From: Bugula neritina
Lineage: Eukaryota; Bryozoa; Gymnolaemata; Cheilostomatida; Bugulidae
Length of the DNA: 64,000 bases
Reading direction: 5' to 3'
Assembly: GCA_964035545.1 (NCBI GenBank)
Contig: OZ037765.1
Location: 30,926,004 to 30,990,003 of the forward strand
Shown here: positions 36,601 through 49,720 of the stretch, in pieces
How positions within the stretch are numbered: the stretch's first letter is position 1
How the letters are laid out: every line of letters begins with the position of its first letter
Notes under the pieces: model-generated
Told to the model about the DNA's origin: nothing
Database searches by the model: none
What the model saw: only the letters and a program-made list of their open reading frames with translations
Translations under genes and position numbers: made by a program

Positions 36601-39600
36601 TATGTGTGGCTACACATTGCTAAACTTGTCTTCTTTCCTAACAAAGTTTCGCCAGCAATGGAAAGGTCAATTATTAGGTTAATGCAAAGGTATTGGTGCC
36701 AAAATTTTCATTTTTCTGCCTACGTGTACAGACTACAGTATGTGTACAGCATGCAGTGTACAGTGTGTGTAGATTGTGTAGTGTGCACAGTGCATGGTGT
36801 GTGTAGTGTACAATGTACAGTGTGTAGTGCACAGTGTACAGTGTGTAGTGCACAGTGTACAGTGTGTGTAGTGCACAGTGTGTGTAGATTGTGTAGTGTG
36901 CACAGTGCATGGTGTGTGTAGTGTACAATGTGTGTAGTGTACAGTGTGTAGTGTACAGTGTGTAGTGTACAGTGTGTAGTGTACAGTGTGTAGCGCACAG
37001 TATGTAGTGTACAGTGTTGTAGTGTACAGTGTGTAGTGTGTAGTGTACAGTGTCTAGTGTGTAACAACACCACACGACTCTATATAAAACCAGTGAAGTA
37101 GCAAGTCTGTACACTCAAACTGATAGCTGTAAGCTGGCAGAATTCCACTACTACCTCACTTTGTATAAGGAACTGCAAGGATATTACGCATCAGTAGCAC
37201 AACATGAGATAAACAAACTTCTGCAGCACTAATACCACAAGGAGGGAGTTACGTATATACAACAACCGTATATACAACAACCGGCTACACCCACCAGCCA
37301 TGCTCTATAAACTTCCTATTAACTGAAGCTAATGGCATTCATAAGAACTCAACTTTTACTACCACAGAAAATGATTTGTCAACTCAAACTGAAGAGATTT
37401 CCCTATAGCTAATCTGTACAGTGCTTTTGTCCCAGTCAGTGAGGGGACAATTCCTTGCAAAAAAGATGAATTCCTTTCAAGTAGCTTAGAGTAGAGAGTT
37501 TTTGCCTATAACAATTACACCTATGACTAATCATATAATCAGCCTAGCATCCCAGTGGAGTAATATCCTCACCTCACACAGCTACTGCTAGTAGTTACAT
37601 AAATTAGTGAGATGAATGTGCACCAGTTGACTACACACATAATATTCAACACTCTGTTCTGAGGGAAACCACTAAGTTGTATAGAAGAGTAGATATCAGT
37701 TAGGAGCACAATGACTGTACTAATATCTCCACTAAAGAATCACAACAGATTAGTTGGTTGATGGCAACATCCATTAAAGGGTCGGTGGTTAACTAATCCC
37801 TTGAATTGTTGTTCAAGTACCTGAAGATGAATAAGAATGCTTAGCTCGAGAACCTAGACTAAGGAGAAGATAGCAGTAGGGGCGTTACCTGCACTGAGGG
37901 CACAGTGTATGTGATATCTGTATGTGCAGCCTTTGCAGAAACACCCCAATATTGCACCTTTCTTCTTACACAGGGAGCAGGTCTACAAAGTAAAGTTCTG
38001 CAGATGTAAAAATAGACATCATTGATTTTATTGCTAGTAGTAAGAGAGCAACTAACCACGCAGCATTATTCACTTACATCTAATAGGTTATGCTGCCTAA
38101 TGACCCTTGTTGACATTGCATGCCATAAACTATGTAGTATAACTAGCCGCTATCCTGCATCCAGCCACACAGCGCAGTAGACTAATGATAACACACCTTT
38201 GTAATCTAAAAATCTAGTTGGCAATAAACCTATCATCACATACTCACAGTTTGAAATGCAGCGGTTAAAGCTTCATATATTCCGTATAACTTCCCGGCCA
38301 CCATATAAACTCCCGGCGCCCAGATGATGCACTTCTCATGAAACCAGATCTCATTGGCCGGCCCAGTAGGTGGGTCAAGGTGAAGTTGTTGCCTCAGGTC
38401 AGACGTCTTTCTGTGGGATATGAGTTTGGCAGGTAAAGGCACGTTTGCCTGCACACTGTACCCTCCGAATAAGTCACCCATGTCCTTGTAGTTAGAGATC
38501 TGATTGCAAAACACACACACCCACGGGTCCGACGACACTGGTAACTTCAGCTCTGTACCCGATGCACTCTGTTTTTGGGTTGAGTTCTTTGATTTTTTGA
38601 TATGTAAGGATTTCACTCGGTTATGGACGGATGAAGTTAAGTTGTGAGATTGTGAAGAGGCTGGTGCCAGCATGGAATTTGGTGCAGATGAAGAACCAGC
38701 GGCAGCGGAGACTGCATCAACTGGCAGGGCAGTGTCAGCGGGATCTATCTGACTCTTACCGGTGCTGCTGGTGCTGTTACTTCTAATTCTATGATCTAAC
38801 AGTTTGGTTTTCTTATTCTTAGAACCAAGAGGTCTTCCTCGCTTGCGTTTACCAGAAAAGCACACTTCACCGGCATCGCTGCTGACAACTCTCATCAGAG
38901 CTTTCTGCATTTCACTCACACTCGCTTTCGGCTTTTTGGGAGGCGAAACAAGCACGGCATTTGATTTTTCATCGAGTGCAGTCGACTTCTTCTCATGTGA
39001 TGCTGACAGTTCGTCATCTTTTCGCTCTGCTGAGTCAGTGCAAAAGTTGTTTTCCTCATAGGTAATCTTGAGGCCAGGATTGAATTTAGGACTGTGCAGC
39101 AACGAACCACTATGCACGGGTTTCTTTAGCTTCTCCTTGCTTGATTGTTTTCTCTCTTTAACGAGAGCAGGCTCTGGCAGCGACAACTGATACTCCTTCT
39201 CCACTGCTGCCTCGGCTGCTGCAGTCAGCTGGGCAGCGGCTAGAGCAGACTTGGCAGCTTCCCGAAGACGTATGGCCTCCTTGCTTGGACGACCGCGCTT
39301 CTTGAGTGGAACAGGAACTGTGAGAGATTCTGTGTGCTCTGATAACTGCTGTTTCCTCTTCCTGGGCGGCAGTCGGGACTCATCACCCATCGACTGTTTA
39401 CTGGAGCAACTATTGGACAAGGAATTGCCGTTATTATCCACCGACGAGTTACTAATAAAACTGTCATTCAGGTCGCTCGCTGACGATAAGCTGTTGGGCT
39501 GAGATGCTGCTGCCGCCTCAACTACATGTTTGTGTTTATTTTCAGGTGAATTAATATTAGATTCACTTCTATTTTCGTTGCAGGCATCCATTTTAGGTGA

Positions 39601-42565
39601 AGATTGCATTTTATCTGAACTAGGAGTTGGTGCCTTGTCATCGGGCAGCAGTGCTGGACCAGTGCTGCCGTTATCAATATCATCGTTAAGTATGTCAGGG
39701 GAAGGTTTGACTGGTGGAGGACTACCTTCGCTCTTATTGGACGTTGTAGAGGTGTCATGCTCTTCATCATTGTCTTTATCTACTTGCTCGCTGTCGATGC
39801 CGCTGTCTGCTGCCGTCTCCTTACGCTTCGACTCATCGTCTTCGTCCACAGAATCCTTGTCTTTCAAATTGGTTTCCTTCATCGGATTTGGTATTGACTG
39901 ATCCTTGTTAGGTACATCCGTTATTACTCTGTCTTCACTGGGAGGTAAAGTCACTTCTGATATAGCATTAGAACTGTGTGCTTTGGAAGGGGCCGCCTCC
40001 ACATTCGACTGCTTGCTCTGAGACTTAGCCGAGCAGTTCTTGGAGGTAGAAGTCTTAGACTGTCTCTTATTGGATACGGGTGCAGCCACTGCGGCCATCG
40101 AGTGTTCACAAGATAGAGGAGCGGCCATGTTGGTGGATATGCAGCCATTGCCATGCTGATAGGCTTGTGAATGGGAGCTGACTATGCCGTTGCTGCCAGT
40201 CGCTGCTGGACTTAGCTTTTGGGTATTATACTGCTCGGGCAGGTGACTAATGGCTGCAAGACGCTCTACGGATTGTCTATGGTCAAGGTCGGGTGTCATG
40301 CAGCCGTTGATAGTGCCATTACCGTAGTAGGCCATATTGGAAGGGGGAGGGGCCGGAGCCGGCCCGTTATGCTGTGAATGTCTGTTACTAGATTGTAGGT
40401 TTGACTGGTGATAGTTATACATAGAGGCTGTGGACTGTACATGCGGAGACAGAAGTGGTCTCTCTCCCATAGAGTGGCTACTACCTACAAAACACCAAAG
40501 GAAGATACTGGAACATACTTAGTGGTTACCTTTTGTACGCAACTCTCTAATCTAGAAAACAAGGGTCACCTGCCTCATAACACGAGTGATAAGCAAATCC
40601 CCCACTAAGTTATGCTACAATCTAACCACAGTTGCACAAACTATGCCATCACTGCGGCTTGTGTGAATCTCAAGTAAAAGCACCTTATTTCGCAAACATC
40701 CATAAATTAGAGAAAATATGACCTGTGAACAAAATAATGTTGGAATTAATATTCTATACCCTTGATAAACAAGCTTTGCTGTTCACAACTTGCTAAGTGC
40801 TCAGTAGTGGTGACAAAGAGCCATTACCTGTCATGCAATTAATTATTACTATATAATGTAGTGCTTTGCATTAGTAATACAGCATATGTGGCAACGAAAT
40901 AAAATAAAATGGTTAACAACACAACTATAACCATGGAATCAGTAGCAGGTAAAGCAGCATCACTAGTCAGTGATTTCTGACCCAGAGTCTATTTCTAGTG
41001 GGTGGCAGTGTAACCCCCCTCCCCGTGCAATACATGTGACAGGGTAGAACCCTGGCTAAGCCAACTATGTTGTATATACTGCTGTACTATGCCACTGACA
41101 ATGTTATACACCAAAACAGTAAGTGTTTATTTACCCAAAAAGTGTAAACAAAACTGGACTGACAAAAACAAAAGAGAGAAAATTTAGGTCAATCATTAAC
41201 CTAGACACAATTAGAACCATTTTCTGAGTAAACAAGTGTGTGGGAAGTCATTATCACACCTGAATCTAAAGCTGACAAAGTCTATGAACTGATGCATAAC
41301 ATCAGCTTGTACGGGGAAAGTGATGACAAGGCTATATATATGTACACACAAGAATCATACAAGAAAGAGTTACCTGCAGGCGAATGGAGTGAGTTGGCGG
41401 GACTGGGCCCCGTCCGCACACTGAGTGTATGGCCATTGGTTCCAGGGCTATAGGGGTTAGTCATGGTGGGGGGTAAAGGCGGGGTCTGTTGCTGGTAGCT
41501 GTAAGCCTGCAAGAGTTACACAGTTCAGCATAAAAGTACACTTGGAGGAAGGCCACGGCGACCACGGAGGTATGCAGGTGTAATAACACAATGGATGCTG
41601 TACTTACGTGTGCTGCCATGTTGTATATTGAGTCAGCAATCTGCTGCGGATTTGCACCGACACGACCTTGGTGCTGAGCCGAGTTGTACGCTGCTTGCAT
41701 GATGTGGGCTTGCTGCCGATATTGCATGTACTGGTGAGCTCCAAAATTATACTGTATGTTACCGGGGACAGGGCCAACCTGGAGATAGAGGCAGCGTATA
41801 TAAGATAGAGGCAGAGTATAGAAGATAGAGGCAGCGTATATGAGATAGAGGCAGCGTATATGAGATAGAGGCAGCGTATAGGAAATACAGAAAGCAGAGT
41901 ATAGAAGATACAGTTTCACCATGTGAGCTGAATACCAGCTTATAACTTAAAACAGTGCTTAGGGTTTAAACCTCACCCTCTGTGAGATAGTCTAGTGCAA
42001 TGTGAGTCAACGCGTTAAGTTAAACTTATATAACAGCAACACAACTCGACAATAAACTACTGGTAGCTACCTGCTGCGGGATGACACACTGCTCATTGAA
42101 CGGCATCTCTGTTGCGCCTCCCCCACCCCCATACTGACCATATGGCACCATCATTTCTACAACATGAAGTATAAGGATATCAGCGAGTCAGTCTGTGGCA
42201 GCCCTGGTTAATATATATTCAGCAAAAGTCGCACTTATAACTTTATAGTCACTAGATATGAAGTGACACTCACCCTGACCAGAGTAGTATACTCCAGGGT
42301 AATTCCCATTCATATTTTGGTAGGTAAAGCCTTGTTTACTCTCCCCTATAACAAAAGGCAGGTTGTATTAGCACTCTATAAACACACACTTTATAAGCCT
42401 ACACTGTATAAGCATATTCTCTACAATCATACTCTCAATAAGCATACACCCTATAAACACACACTCTATAAGCATACACTTTATATCTGATTTGTTATTA
42501 TAGTTTATTTCACAAGACCCTCTGGTTTTCTTGTGCCTACCTGAAGCAAATCCTCTGTTATCCAT
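33686..42565 (-). CDS. TCF20/RAI1-like nuclear protein with AT-hooks and extended PHD finger
   Basis: Nine coding exons in order: 42565-42541, 42345-42274, 42156-42071, 41778-41608, 41506-41374, 40484-38248, 37982-37889, 34324-34275, 33709-33686. Phases agree throughout, giving 963 residues from MDNRGFASGES to the last codons DKKIVLI. The N-terminal third is Gln/Pro/Gly/Tyr-rich and likely disordered. Two AT-hooks are visible (KKRGRPSKE and KRKRGRPLGSKNKK), with acidic and Ser-rich stretches between. Residues about 816-956 form a C-terminal extended PHD: CVFC, DLFGGY, WFHEKCIIWAPGVYMVAGKL, CSLCKKKGAILGCFCKGC, YHIHC, CTKHK. GVYMVAGKLYG followed by the Cys/His cluster is characteristic of TCF20/RAI1, which are nucleosome-binding transcriptional regulators. 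The protein is about half the vertebrate length. A likely polyadenylation signal is at 33228-33233. Confidence 0.85.
34700..34862. repeat. CTCTACAGTCTACA minisatellite
   Basis: Degenerate tandem units built from CTCTACA, GTCTACA and CTTCTACA, 11-24 bp long. Confidence 0.85.
36725..37062. repeat. GTACAGTGTGTAGT minisatellite
   Basis: About 24 imperfect units of roughly 14 bp (GTACAGTGTGTAGT and variants), including a longer higher-order duplication containing ATTGTGTAGTGTGCACAGTG. Reading frames across it are artefacts. Confidence 0.88.
41780..41905 (-). repeat. 20-bp minisatellite copying a polypyrimidine tract
   Basis: Six copies of GAGATAGAGGCAGCGTATAT immediately upstream, in transcript sense, of exon 4 of the TCF20-like gene. 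On the minus strand each unit carries CTGCCTCTATCTC, the pyrimidine tract of the real acceptor (CTCTATCTCCAG). Confidence 0.88.
42372..42486. repeat. CACTCTATAAGCATA minisatellite
   Basis: About seven imperfect units of 14-18 bp between exons 1 and 2 of the TCF20-like gene, ending about 30 nt from the exon 2 acceptor. Confidence 0.8.
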
Positions 42566-45500
42566 ATTGTATATAGGAAAACATCCACTTATTGAAGTGA
42601 GGATTTCATAGTGAACAGATTACGACTCCATACACCGAGTAGGAGTATAGAGCGGGTAGAATAAGCAGTGAGTGAACCAAGTACTTTCCAATATCACTGA
42701 TAGCAATTTGACACCTAGAAGAATAAAACATAAATGCTGAATGTTGCCATCTTACATGTGCATGACTTATGTCATTTGTAACTGGTAGAGAGGTTAAGGT
42801 GTGAAGCCTTGAACGATTGACTGCATTTATTTGCTCCCTGCCAAGGCCACATTTGATAACCCGGGAAATCAAATGTGATAGCTTTAGTTTCCAACCTCCA
42901 TCTACATGTTACGGGCTTTCACAAGGGTGACACATTGCCTGCCCCATAAAAATAGACACAGAACTAGTTCGAAGTACTTTGTCCAACTGATCAGCAAGCT
43001 GTTGCCAATATGTAGGGTATTTACATATTCATGAAGTTAAAACAGAATAGTGACATCTACTCATACTGCAGTGTGCCAAAAACTTAATTTTACTTGTGTA
43101 TTCTTTTCACTTCACTGCTCACCATGCAGCCTGGATATTGAAATTCTTATATGCAATTCTAACAAAATTTAAGTGGTTTCTAATACTATCTGTAGGCATA
43201 GCAACCAACAATGTTGTAAAACTGTCAGAGTAAACACAGAAATTAGTCATAAACAAAATAGAGGCAATTTTATTTTAACATCACTAATCACTTGATGAAC
43301 ATTTTTGGTAACAAATTTATATCTATAATACAAAATAATCCCATAAGCTACGAACAACTGTCATGGGCGAATAGTAGACACTTGTATTTTGGTTGCGATG
43401 ACTTTCAAACAGTCTACTACAGCAACTCTAAGAATATTCGAACTCAGTATGTAAAAAATCAACTTGACAATAAATATAATTTTATGAAAAACTATAAATC
43501 TGCCTAAAGTTCAAAATTCAAATTGGAAATAAAATGGGCATTGTAAACGCTAATTTAAATTTCAACTTAACATTAATTCAAATTAAAAAATTCAATTCTG
43601 ATTAGCCTAATTTTATCACAAAGCAGTTTACTATGGAAGGTCAAGACTAGTACTACAATGAGCATGAATATAAGTATGACATGAATACCAGTATTAGTAG
43701 TTAATCAAATGTGGGGCTATCACTAGTAAAAAAGATTACTTTACAAAGACTATAAACTATCCATCAGATTTACCAAGACTATGGGTGACTATGACTATAA
43801 CTGTGTTTTAGTTTAATTAGCATTACCTACTAATGGTTACTTTTCCTAGAGGTGGTCATTACAGGTAATATTATTTGGAATTGCACTTAGCATTATGCAC
43901 CATTATAAGTAAACTATTACTATTACTAACTACTAACTGTTAGCTATAAAATACAGTTATTATATTTTAGTGAAAACTCATGATAAAATTGAGTAACACT
44001 GCCAAGTCATGTACTTATTAACATTGATATGAATCATAATTATTAAGCCAGCAACATGAGGGCAATAACTGTTTGAAGTAATTTAGGTGCAAATGTCAAT
44101 AAACTATTAACAATATAATAGGTTTTGGTGTTAGTAAAAGTTCACCTTGCAACAACTGTAATCAATTTCATGATCATCATTAGGACTCAAAATTTATAAA
44201 CCAAGTTAGTTCAATAAGAATGCAAATAGTAACTGACTAATAGTAATACAAATAATAAATATAATAGCAATTATATTTACTATTATGTATTTTGTTAGCT
44301 AAAATGCAAATAAGAATAGCAATGATATTACCTAGACTTGATATCAATATTGTAGTTATATTGTTTAATGCACTTTCTGGTTATTTGTATTGCTATTAGT
44401 ATTAGTATTGGCCTTACTATAAGATTAAGTATAAATTATTACTAATAGTTATCTATATTTTCATTTTATATTTATAATTATATTAACTATTATTTGATAA
44501 GTCTAACATCTACAAGTACATTAAATTTAATGATTACTGATATTTATAGTTATACTATAACTATAAGATTAGGTATAACTAATAACTATAAATATAAGTT
44601 GAATTAGTATTACTATAGCCTACAAGTATATTCTATAACATAAACTAAAAACTTTGAGTGATTAACTATTATAATTATTAGTTATACTTAATATTATACT
44701 CATACTTACAGTCATACTTATACTTGTAGTTATAGCTAATACTAATAGCTAAGCTATAGCTATACTAATACTATAGCTAAGTATAGCTAGGCCTAATGGC
44801 AATGCTATTGAAAATAAAATTATGCTGATGCTTAGTCTTACAGTTACTAACATTTAACTATTAATATTACTATTAGTATTACATTTACTAGAGTACATTT
44901 AGTTTTACTATAGTACAGCTATGACTACAACTTATAGTTATAGCTGTACTACAGGTATAAGCATGAGACTAAGTAACACTAACATTTACCGTCACTACTC
45001 ATTAGTCATTACATTTACACTTGCAGTTTGAGTTACTGATTCAATTTACACCTAAACTTAAAGTAACACTAACACTCCAAGTCTAACAGTTACTCATACT
45101 GTTAGTGTTACTATCTAGTTATACTCATTACAGTGATTAGTCATTACTCAATGTCATTAGCCTTAGAGTTAGAGAGTTAGGACTTACCCTAACTCACTTT
45201 GACAATGACAGTGACTCTCACTCTGAGTCTGTCTTTCAAGTTTAACTTTGAGTCGTAACTCTTTGACTTGAGTATTAGGCCTTAGAGTTAGAGTGGCACT
45301 AACTTCAAGTGTAAGACTAAGTATTACGCTGTTGGATTTACTCTTAGTCTAAGTCTAAGTGATTCTAACTCTAAGAGCTAGACTTAGAGTTACTGTGACT
45401 GTTGGAATAAGAGTTGGCCGTAGCCGTAGGTGCATTGAGTCAATTCTTTTATGTGCATGTATACTAATAACCACAGTTTATAAAAAGTACTACCAGTATA

Positions 45501-46637
45501 TATTATACACACGTACCTTGATAAAATTAGTTGCTAGATCAATTTTAGTACCTCAATATAGAATTTATATTTTTATAATAAATAGTTGAAGTTATGTTAT
45601 TGTTTCGCTAAGATTTGGACGATGGCGGCGCGTCACGTGATTCGTAAAGTTGGTAGTTCCTAGGATATCACGGTTAAAGTTTGTATCGGAGCATCGAAGT
45701 TATCAAAATAACGTATTCTCTTTTCGCATCCATAAAAACATGGAGTTGCGTACTCCAAAACAGATGTAATAACTCACCCTACATGGTATCCGATTCCTTG
45801 TATAACCTTTATTCTTGCATACGTGTTACTCCAGGCTTTAAGACAAAAATCATATCTACTAGAAAACTCGAAAATATAGCTTCTATATGTTCAAGAATGC
45901 AATTAGTGCATGTTTTAGAAAAATATATTTGCTGTAAAACCTGCAATTAATTATCAAAATGATTTATATACTTTGCACGATCAACCATGTCAGGACATAT
46001 TATTTACTACATGGCAATTTTTTTTATGAATAGCTTGCGAAACATAAAGCACTATTTTTTATATGAATGCTAAGCGATTTATGCTTTCTAAGCTCTCCTA
46101 CTTAGAAGCCCCAACTTGAAAATATATTATATTTGCACTATCCAATATTACATAGTTGAACATCTTTGCTGGACAAAAACTAGGAGGCATTATTAAATCC
46201 AACAAGGTACGCAAAATGCTCTAGTTGTTTTTTCAAGCAACGCATACTTTACAAACTATGCTAATAAAATTAGAAAGCAGCAAATAAACAAAGTATTTAA
46301 GTATTGTTAGTAGACCATGGTAATTATAGTAAAATTATAGTAAAGTTTCAAGATAAATTTTGAAAACACAATCACCTTTTACTCTAATTATATGTATTAT
46401 GAATTATAAGAGCAAACTGATTTCATTATAACACTCAATAAATTTTTTTACCAAACAAAATAGTTATTGCAAGCTACAATGTAATTAACACATGACTCTA
46501 AAACATTTTAACCCGATTTACACGAATAGACAACTCCAAGATTTCTAAATCCACTGTTTATAATCATTGTTATATTTTGCATATAATGTATTATGTATAA
46601 ACAGGTGATTGAATAAAATATAAAGTCTTTGACAGAG
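42566..46637. other. 5' region of the TCF20-like gene and downstream region of HYKK
   Basis: No coding exon is supported. From about 43640 to 45420 there is extended cryptic simple sequence built from ACTA, TAGT, AGTNACACTAA and similar words. A CpG-containing island-like spot follows at 45615-45660. The remainder is AT-rich without recognisable features. Confidence 0.5.
45615..45660. promoter_or_regulatory. Candidate promoter with YY1-like and CACGTG motifs
   Basis: GATGGCGGCGCG followed by TCACGTGA stands out from the AT-rich surroundings. GATGGCGGC resembles the YY1 core common near animal transcription starts, and CACGTG is an E-box. It could serve the TCF20-like gene (minus) or an unidentified plus transcript. 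A short frame MAARHVI starting here followed by GTAAAG is noted, but no partner exon was found. Confidence 0.3.
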
Positions 46638-49600
46638 TTAACCTGAAAGCCAACATCTAAGCAATTCCTTAGAAGGGATTTTCCAAAGTTTCTCTAAATG
46701 CACCCAGCCTCCTTGAGTCAGCAATAAGTAAGGATCTTTCCTCTCATTATAGTAATGGAGGCCTAACACTAAAGACATTACGAATCGTGCTGCCACACCA
46801 TAATAAACTACGTCTAACTCTGCCTGGGACAGCTCTCTGTTGTCCAGATAGCCACGCAGACAGTAACCACCAATCTCAATGGCGTCTCCTTCCTTAGCTG
46901 CCATCATGTACATTATGTAAGTGCTCACATCAAATACTTTGCAATTAAAATCTGAGTCCTGGAAATCTATAACTCCGATAATATCAGTTGACTGATCAGA
47001 TCTCTTGACTAGAATATTCTGCTCATTGAAATCTGCATGTATAGGTCCTGAAATAGTAAAATTAAAGCAAGTATAGTACAGCACAAAAAATTGACTACAT
47101 ATAGTAAAATCGATTCACTCTGAATTGTTAAATAACTGTTCCAGTAAAATACCGGAATAATATTTGATTTCGAACAAATATCATGATAACTTTCTTAGGC
47201 ATGCAAAATAATGGAAGAAATATTGCGCAGTCAGCTTATGACGCAAGTTTTAAGCACAACTTCTCTGGATGACATATAGTAACCAGTGAGTGAGCAGATG
47301 ACAGGATAGGGTTAGAATTTGAAGCCCCACTGCGAGAAATTTATTTTAGAAATATGACAAGAAAGAATTCAGAAAAACATTAAACATTTAAAAATAATAA
47401 TTCTGTTAGTGGCAGCGTATCACCTTGAGGGAGGGAAGAAAACGATGCCTCCATGCTGTCCCAAGTGTCCAATACTTCTAGAGCTAATTTCTTCTTAGCT
47501 AAATCTTGGATGACATCAGTATAATCTCGAACTTTTGAAAAACTTGATAGACTCCATTGGAAGTTATCCCTGTGCAGGTTTTTGTTATCAAAGCCCTGCA
47601 ACAAGTTCTTTCACTTTAGCATTTTTATGAAAAAGTAAAGTTGCTTAATTTAGCTTGAGTAACCAAGCCGTTGCACGCTAAAGATTTGAAGCTAATTATA
47701 CTTGTAATTAAAAATGCCAAAATGAAAATAATATCTATTTGCTAGGCTATATGTTACAGGATTTTCAGCAAAACATAGGGTAAATTAGGAGTTGCTTCCC
47801 TTCCAAAAAATTATCATTTATAATATGCCTGCATACTAAACCCAGAAGCTATTGAGAATGAAAATTTATGCTATTTATTAGTTATGATGCAATAAATCCC
47901 GACCTCCATATGCTTGTGTAGTTCAGCAAGGTAAACTCCTCCCTTGTATGCAAACTGCTTGTCTATATTCTGCCCCGCAACCTCCCCCTCAATGTACTCG
48001 GCCATTTGGATGAGATGCATACGAGTGTCACCTCCGTTACCTGCAGCCAGTTTTAGTTACTATAACAGTATCCATGTACGGTATTTTAGAAGTTCTTTAT
48101 AATCACAAAAAGAAAATTGAAATAAAAAGAATAACATTTTATAGTCTAACAGAAAATATATGTTGTTATCAGCATTAATTTTCAAGAAAAAATAACTTTA
48201 GCAAATTCAGCAATAAAAATAACATAATATAATAATATAAATATTCAGACAGTACCTACATATGAGTAACAAGAAGTCAAACAAATTTATATCAAATTAC
48301 TCAACATTGAAATTACATCATGTTATACATAAAATCTGAAAGTTCATGCTTAAATCTCCTTTTAATAAATTGACTAGCTTTAATCTGAACATCAGCGCTT
48401 AATGGAATTAGAAATATTCCATAATAAAAATACAGTCAAGGTAGATAAAAATATATATAATTTTTCATAATATTATAGACTGTCTTAATTAACAAAATAA
48501 CTTGCTAAACTGTACAAAGCTTGCCTACCTGCAGGCAAATAGTGTTCAGTAAGAAGTTTTCCGGATTTGGCTTGTACTACTTCTGGACAGACAACTCCTT
48601 TACTCCTGACATAATTCATCAACTCAATGGCTGCAACTATTGGATAAATCAACTTTCATTGTAGCAAGGCTTCAATATCATAAAAAAATCTTATTTTATT
48701 GAAAATAATCTTACAAATTTTCGATATTATTTGCAGTTAAAATAGTTTCCTGTGTATTTACATAACTAACTCAATAGCAGTAACTCAATATAGTCGCAAC
48801 TGTAGTCTATCAAGTCTCCATAAGATACAAACAGATAATAGCAGTTGTCAACAGAAATTACAGCACTACAATAATGACGAAAAACAAAACTTTACTATAA
48901 CACGATTGCTTGTACAAATCATATAAACTATAAATAGCAAGAAGTGTAAATGAAGTCAGGAGTTACACATTACATTATTAAATCTTACGTTTAAAGTCTT
49001 TATCTTGAAGGCTTTCCAAAGAATTAACCACTTTGAAAACATATCCAGATGAATTTATCCTTGAGATATAATCATTATCTTTGTCATTGCAGTCCACTGT
49101 CACATGGAAGTTTTGATCATCATATCCATTCAAACGTTTCACTGTCAAAACCTAAAGCAGAGTTCATGCACAAAATGCTTCAAGGTGGCACTATTGTAAA
49201 AAATTATTTAATGACCGAATTTCTTAAACAAACTTGACCAATTAAAATAAAAGTGCCAAAACCTAAGCTAACAAAAAGATTCACTTAACAACTCATTTCG
49301 AAAAATAGTTGTTTGTGATGAACTAAGATGGCCGGTGTTGAACCATTCTGAAAGTTACCACGAAGAATTAAAAAATGTAAGCTATAAGATTTTAGATAAT
49401 TTAGAAAACTTTGGATATAACTTTAGGCTTACACCATCTATAAACTGTGTTTTCTTCAGCATAACCACACAAGTGAGGATAATTGTTCCAACTTGATTAT
49501 TGGCACAGAATCCAAGCTATGTTCATAAATACAGATCTACATTCAATGCAAGCAAAGAAAAAGTAGAACTCAGATGGTTCTCCATAAATTGTAGTAATAA

Positions 49601-49720
49601 TACAAGTTGTTCTAAGATGAACTCACCAACCTTTAAACCATAAATCAAATCTACCATGTGGATAACATCCTCTGAAGTGGCATTAGCTTGGATACCGTCA
49701 TATCTATCCTTTTCTGCCAT
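46638..49720 (-). CDS. HYKK: Hydroxylysine kinase (aminoglycoside phosphotransferase fold)
   Basis: GTP-dependent phosphorylation of 5-hydroxy-L-lysine is the known role of this family in lysine/collagen breakdown. Six exons: 49720-49631, 49151-48989, 48636-48529, 48040-47904, 47595-47424, 47047-46638; phases 0, 1, 1, 0, 1 agree, giving 359 residues (human 373). The N-lobe has YGLKV...YDDQNFHV, matching FGLKV...YDDQNFHV of the human protein. The catalytic loop is HADFNEQNIL (HxDxxxxN type) and the metal-binding motif is GVIDFQDS, where many relatives have DFGD. A second donor (GTGAGT) lies 4 nt beyond the used GTTGGT of exon 1, but would break frame. The ATG at 49720 is preceded by the acceptor GCTTGCAG, suggesting a non-coding first exon. 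Confidence 0.9.

Larger units (their letters stand above)
34325..37888. other. Long intron within the ePHD region of the TCF20-like gene
   Basis: A 3.6-kb intron that splits the zinc-binding domain. It holds two pyrimidine/purine minisatellites (34700-34862 and 36725-37062) and a perfect 8-bp hairpin CCTGTCAC/GTGACAGG with a 3-nt loop at 35472-35490. No exon is supported inside. Confidence 0.6.

Noticed and set aside
36674-37114. Open minus-strand frames of Cys/Thr/Leu/His repeats
   Set aside because: Generated by the GTACAGTGTGTAGT repeat; no splice or start context.
38804-39901. Several plus-strand open frames over the TCF20-like large exon
   Set aside because: Antisense shadows of a long constrained coding exon.
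45681-45950. 89-codon plus-strand frame starting MYRSIEVIKITY
   Set aside because: No recognisable motif, no splice partner, and AT-rich composition; a chance frame is likely.
47290-47340. Box-B-like GGTTAGAATTTGAAGCCCC in a HYKK intron
   Set aside because: Too degenerate, with no A box or SINE body that I could align.
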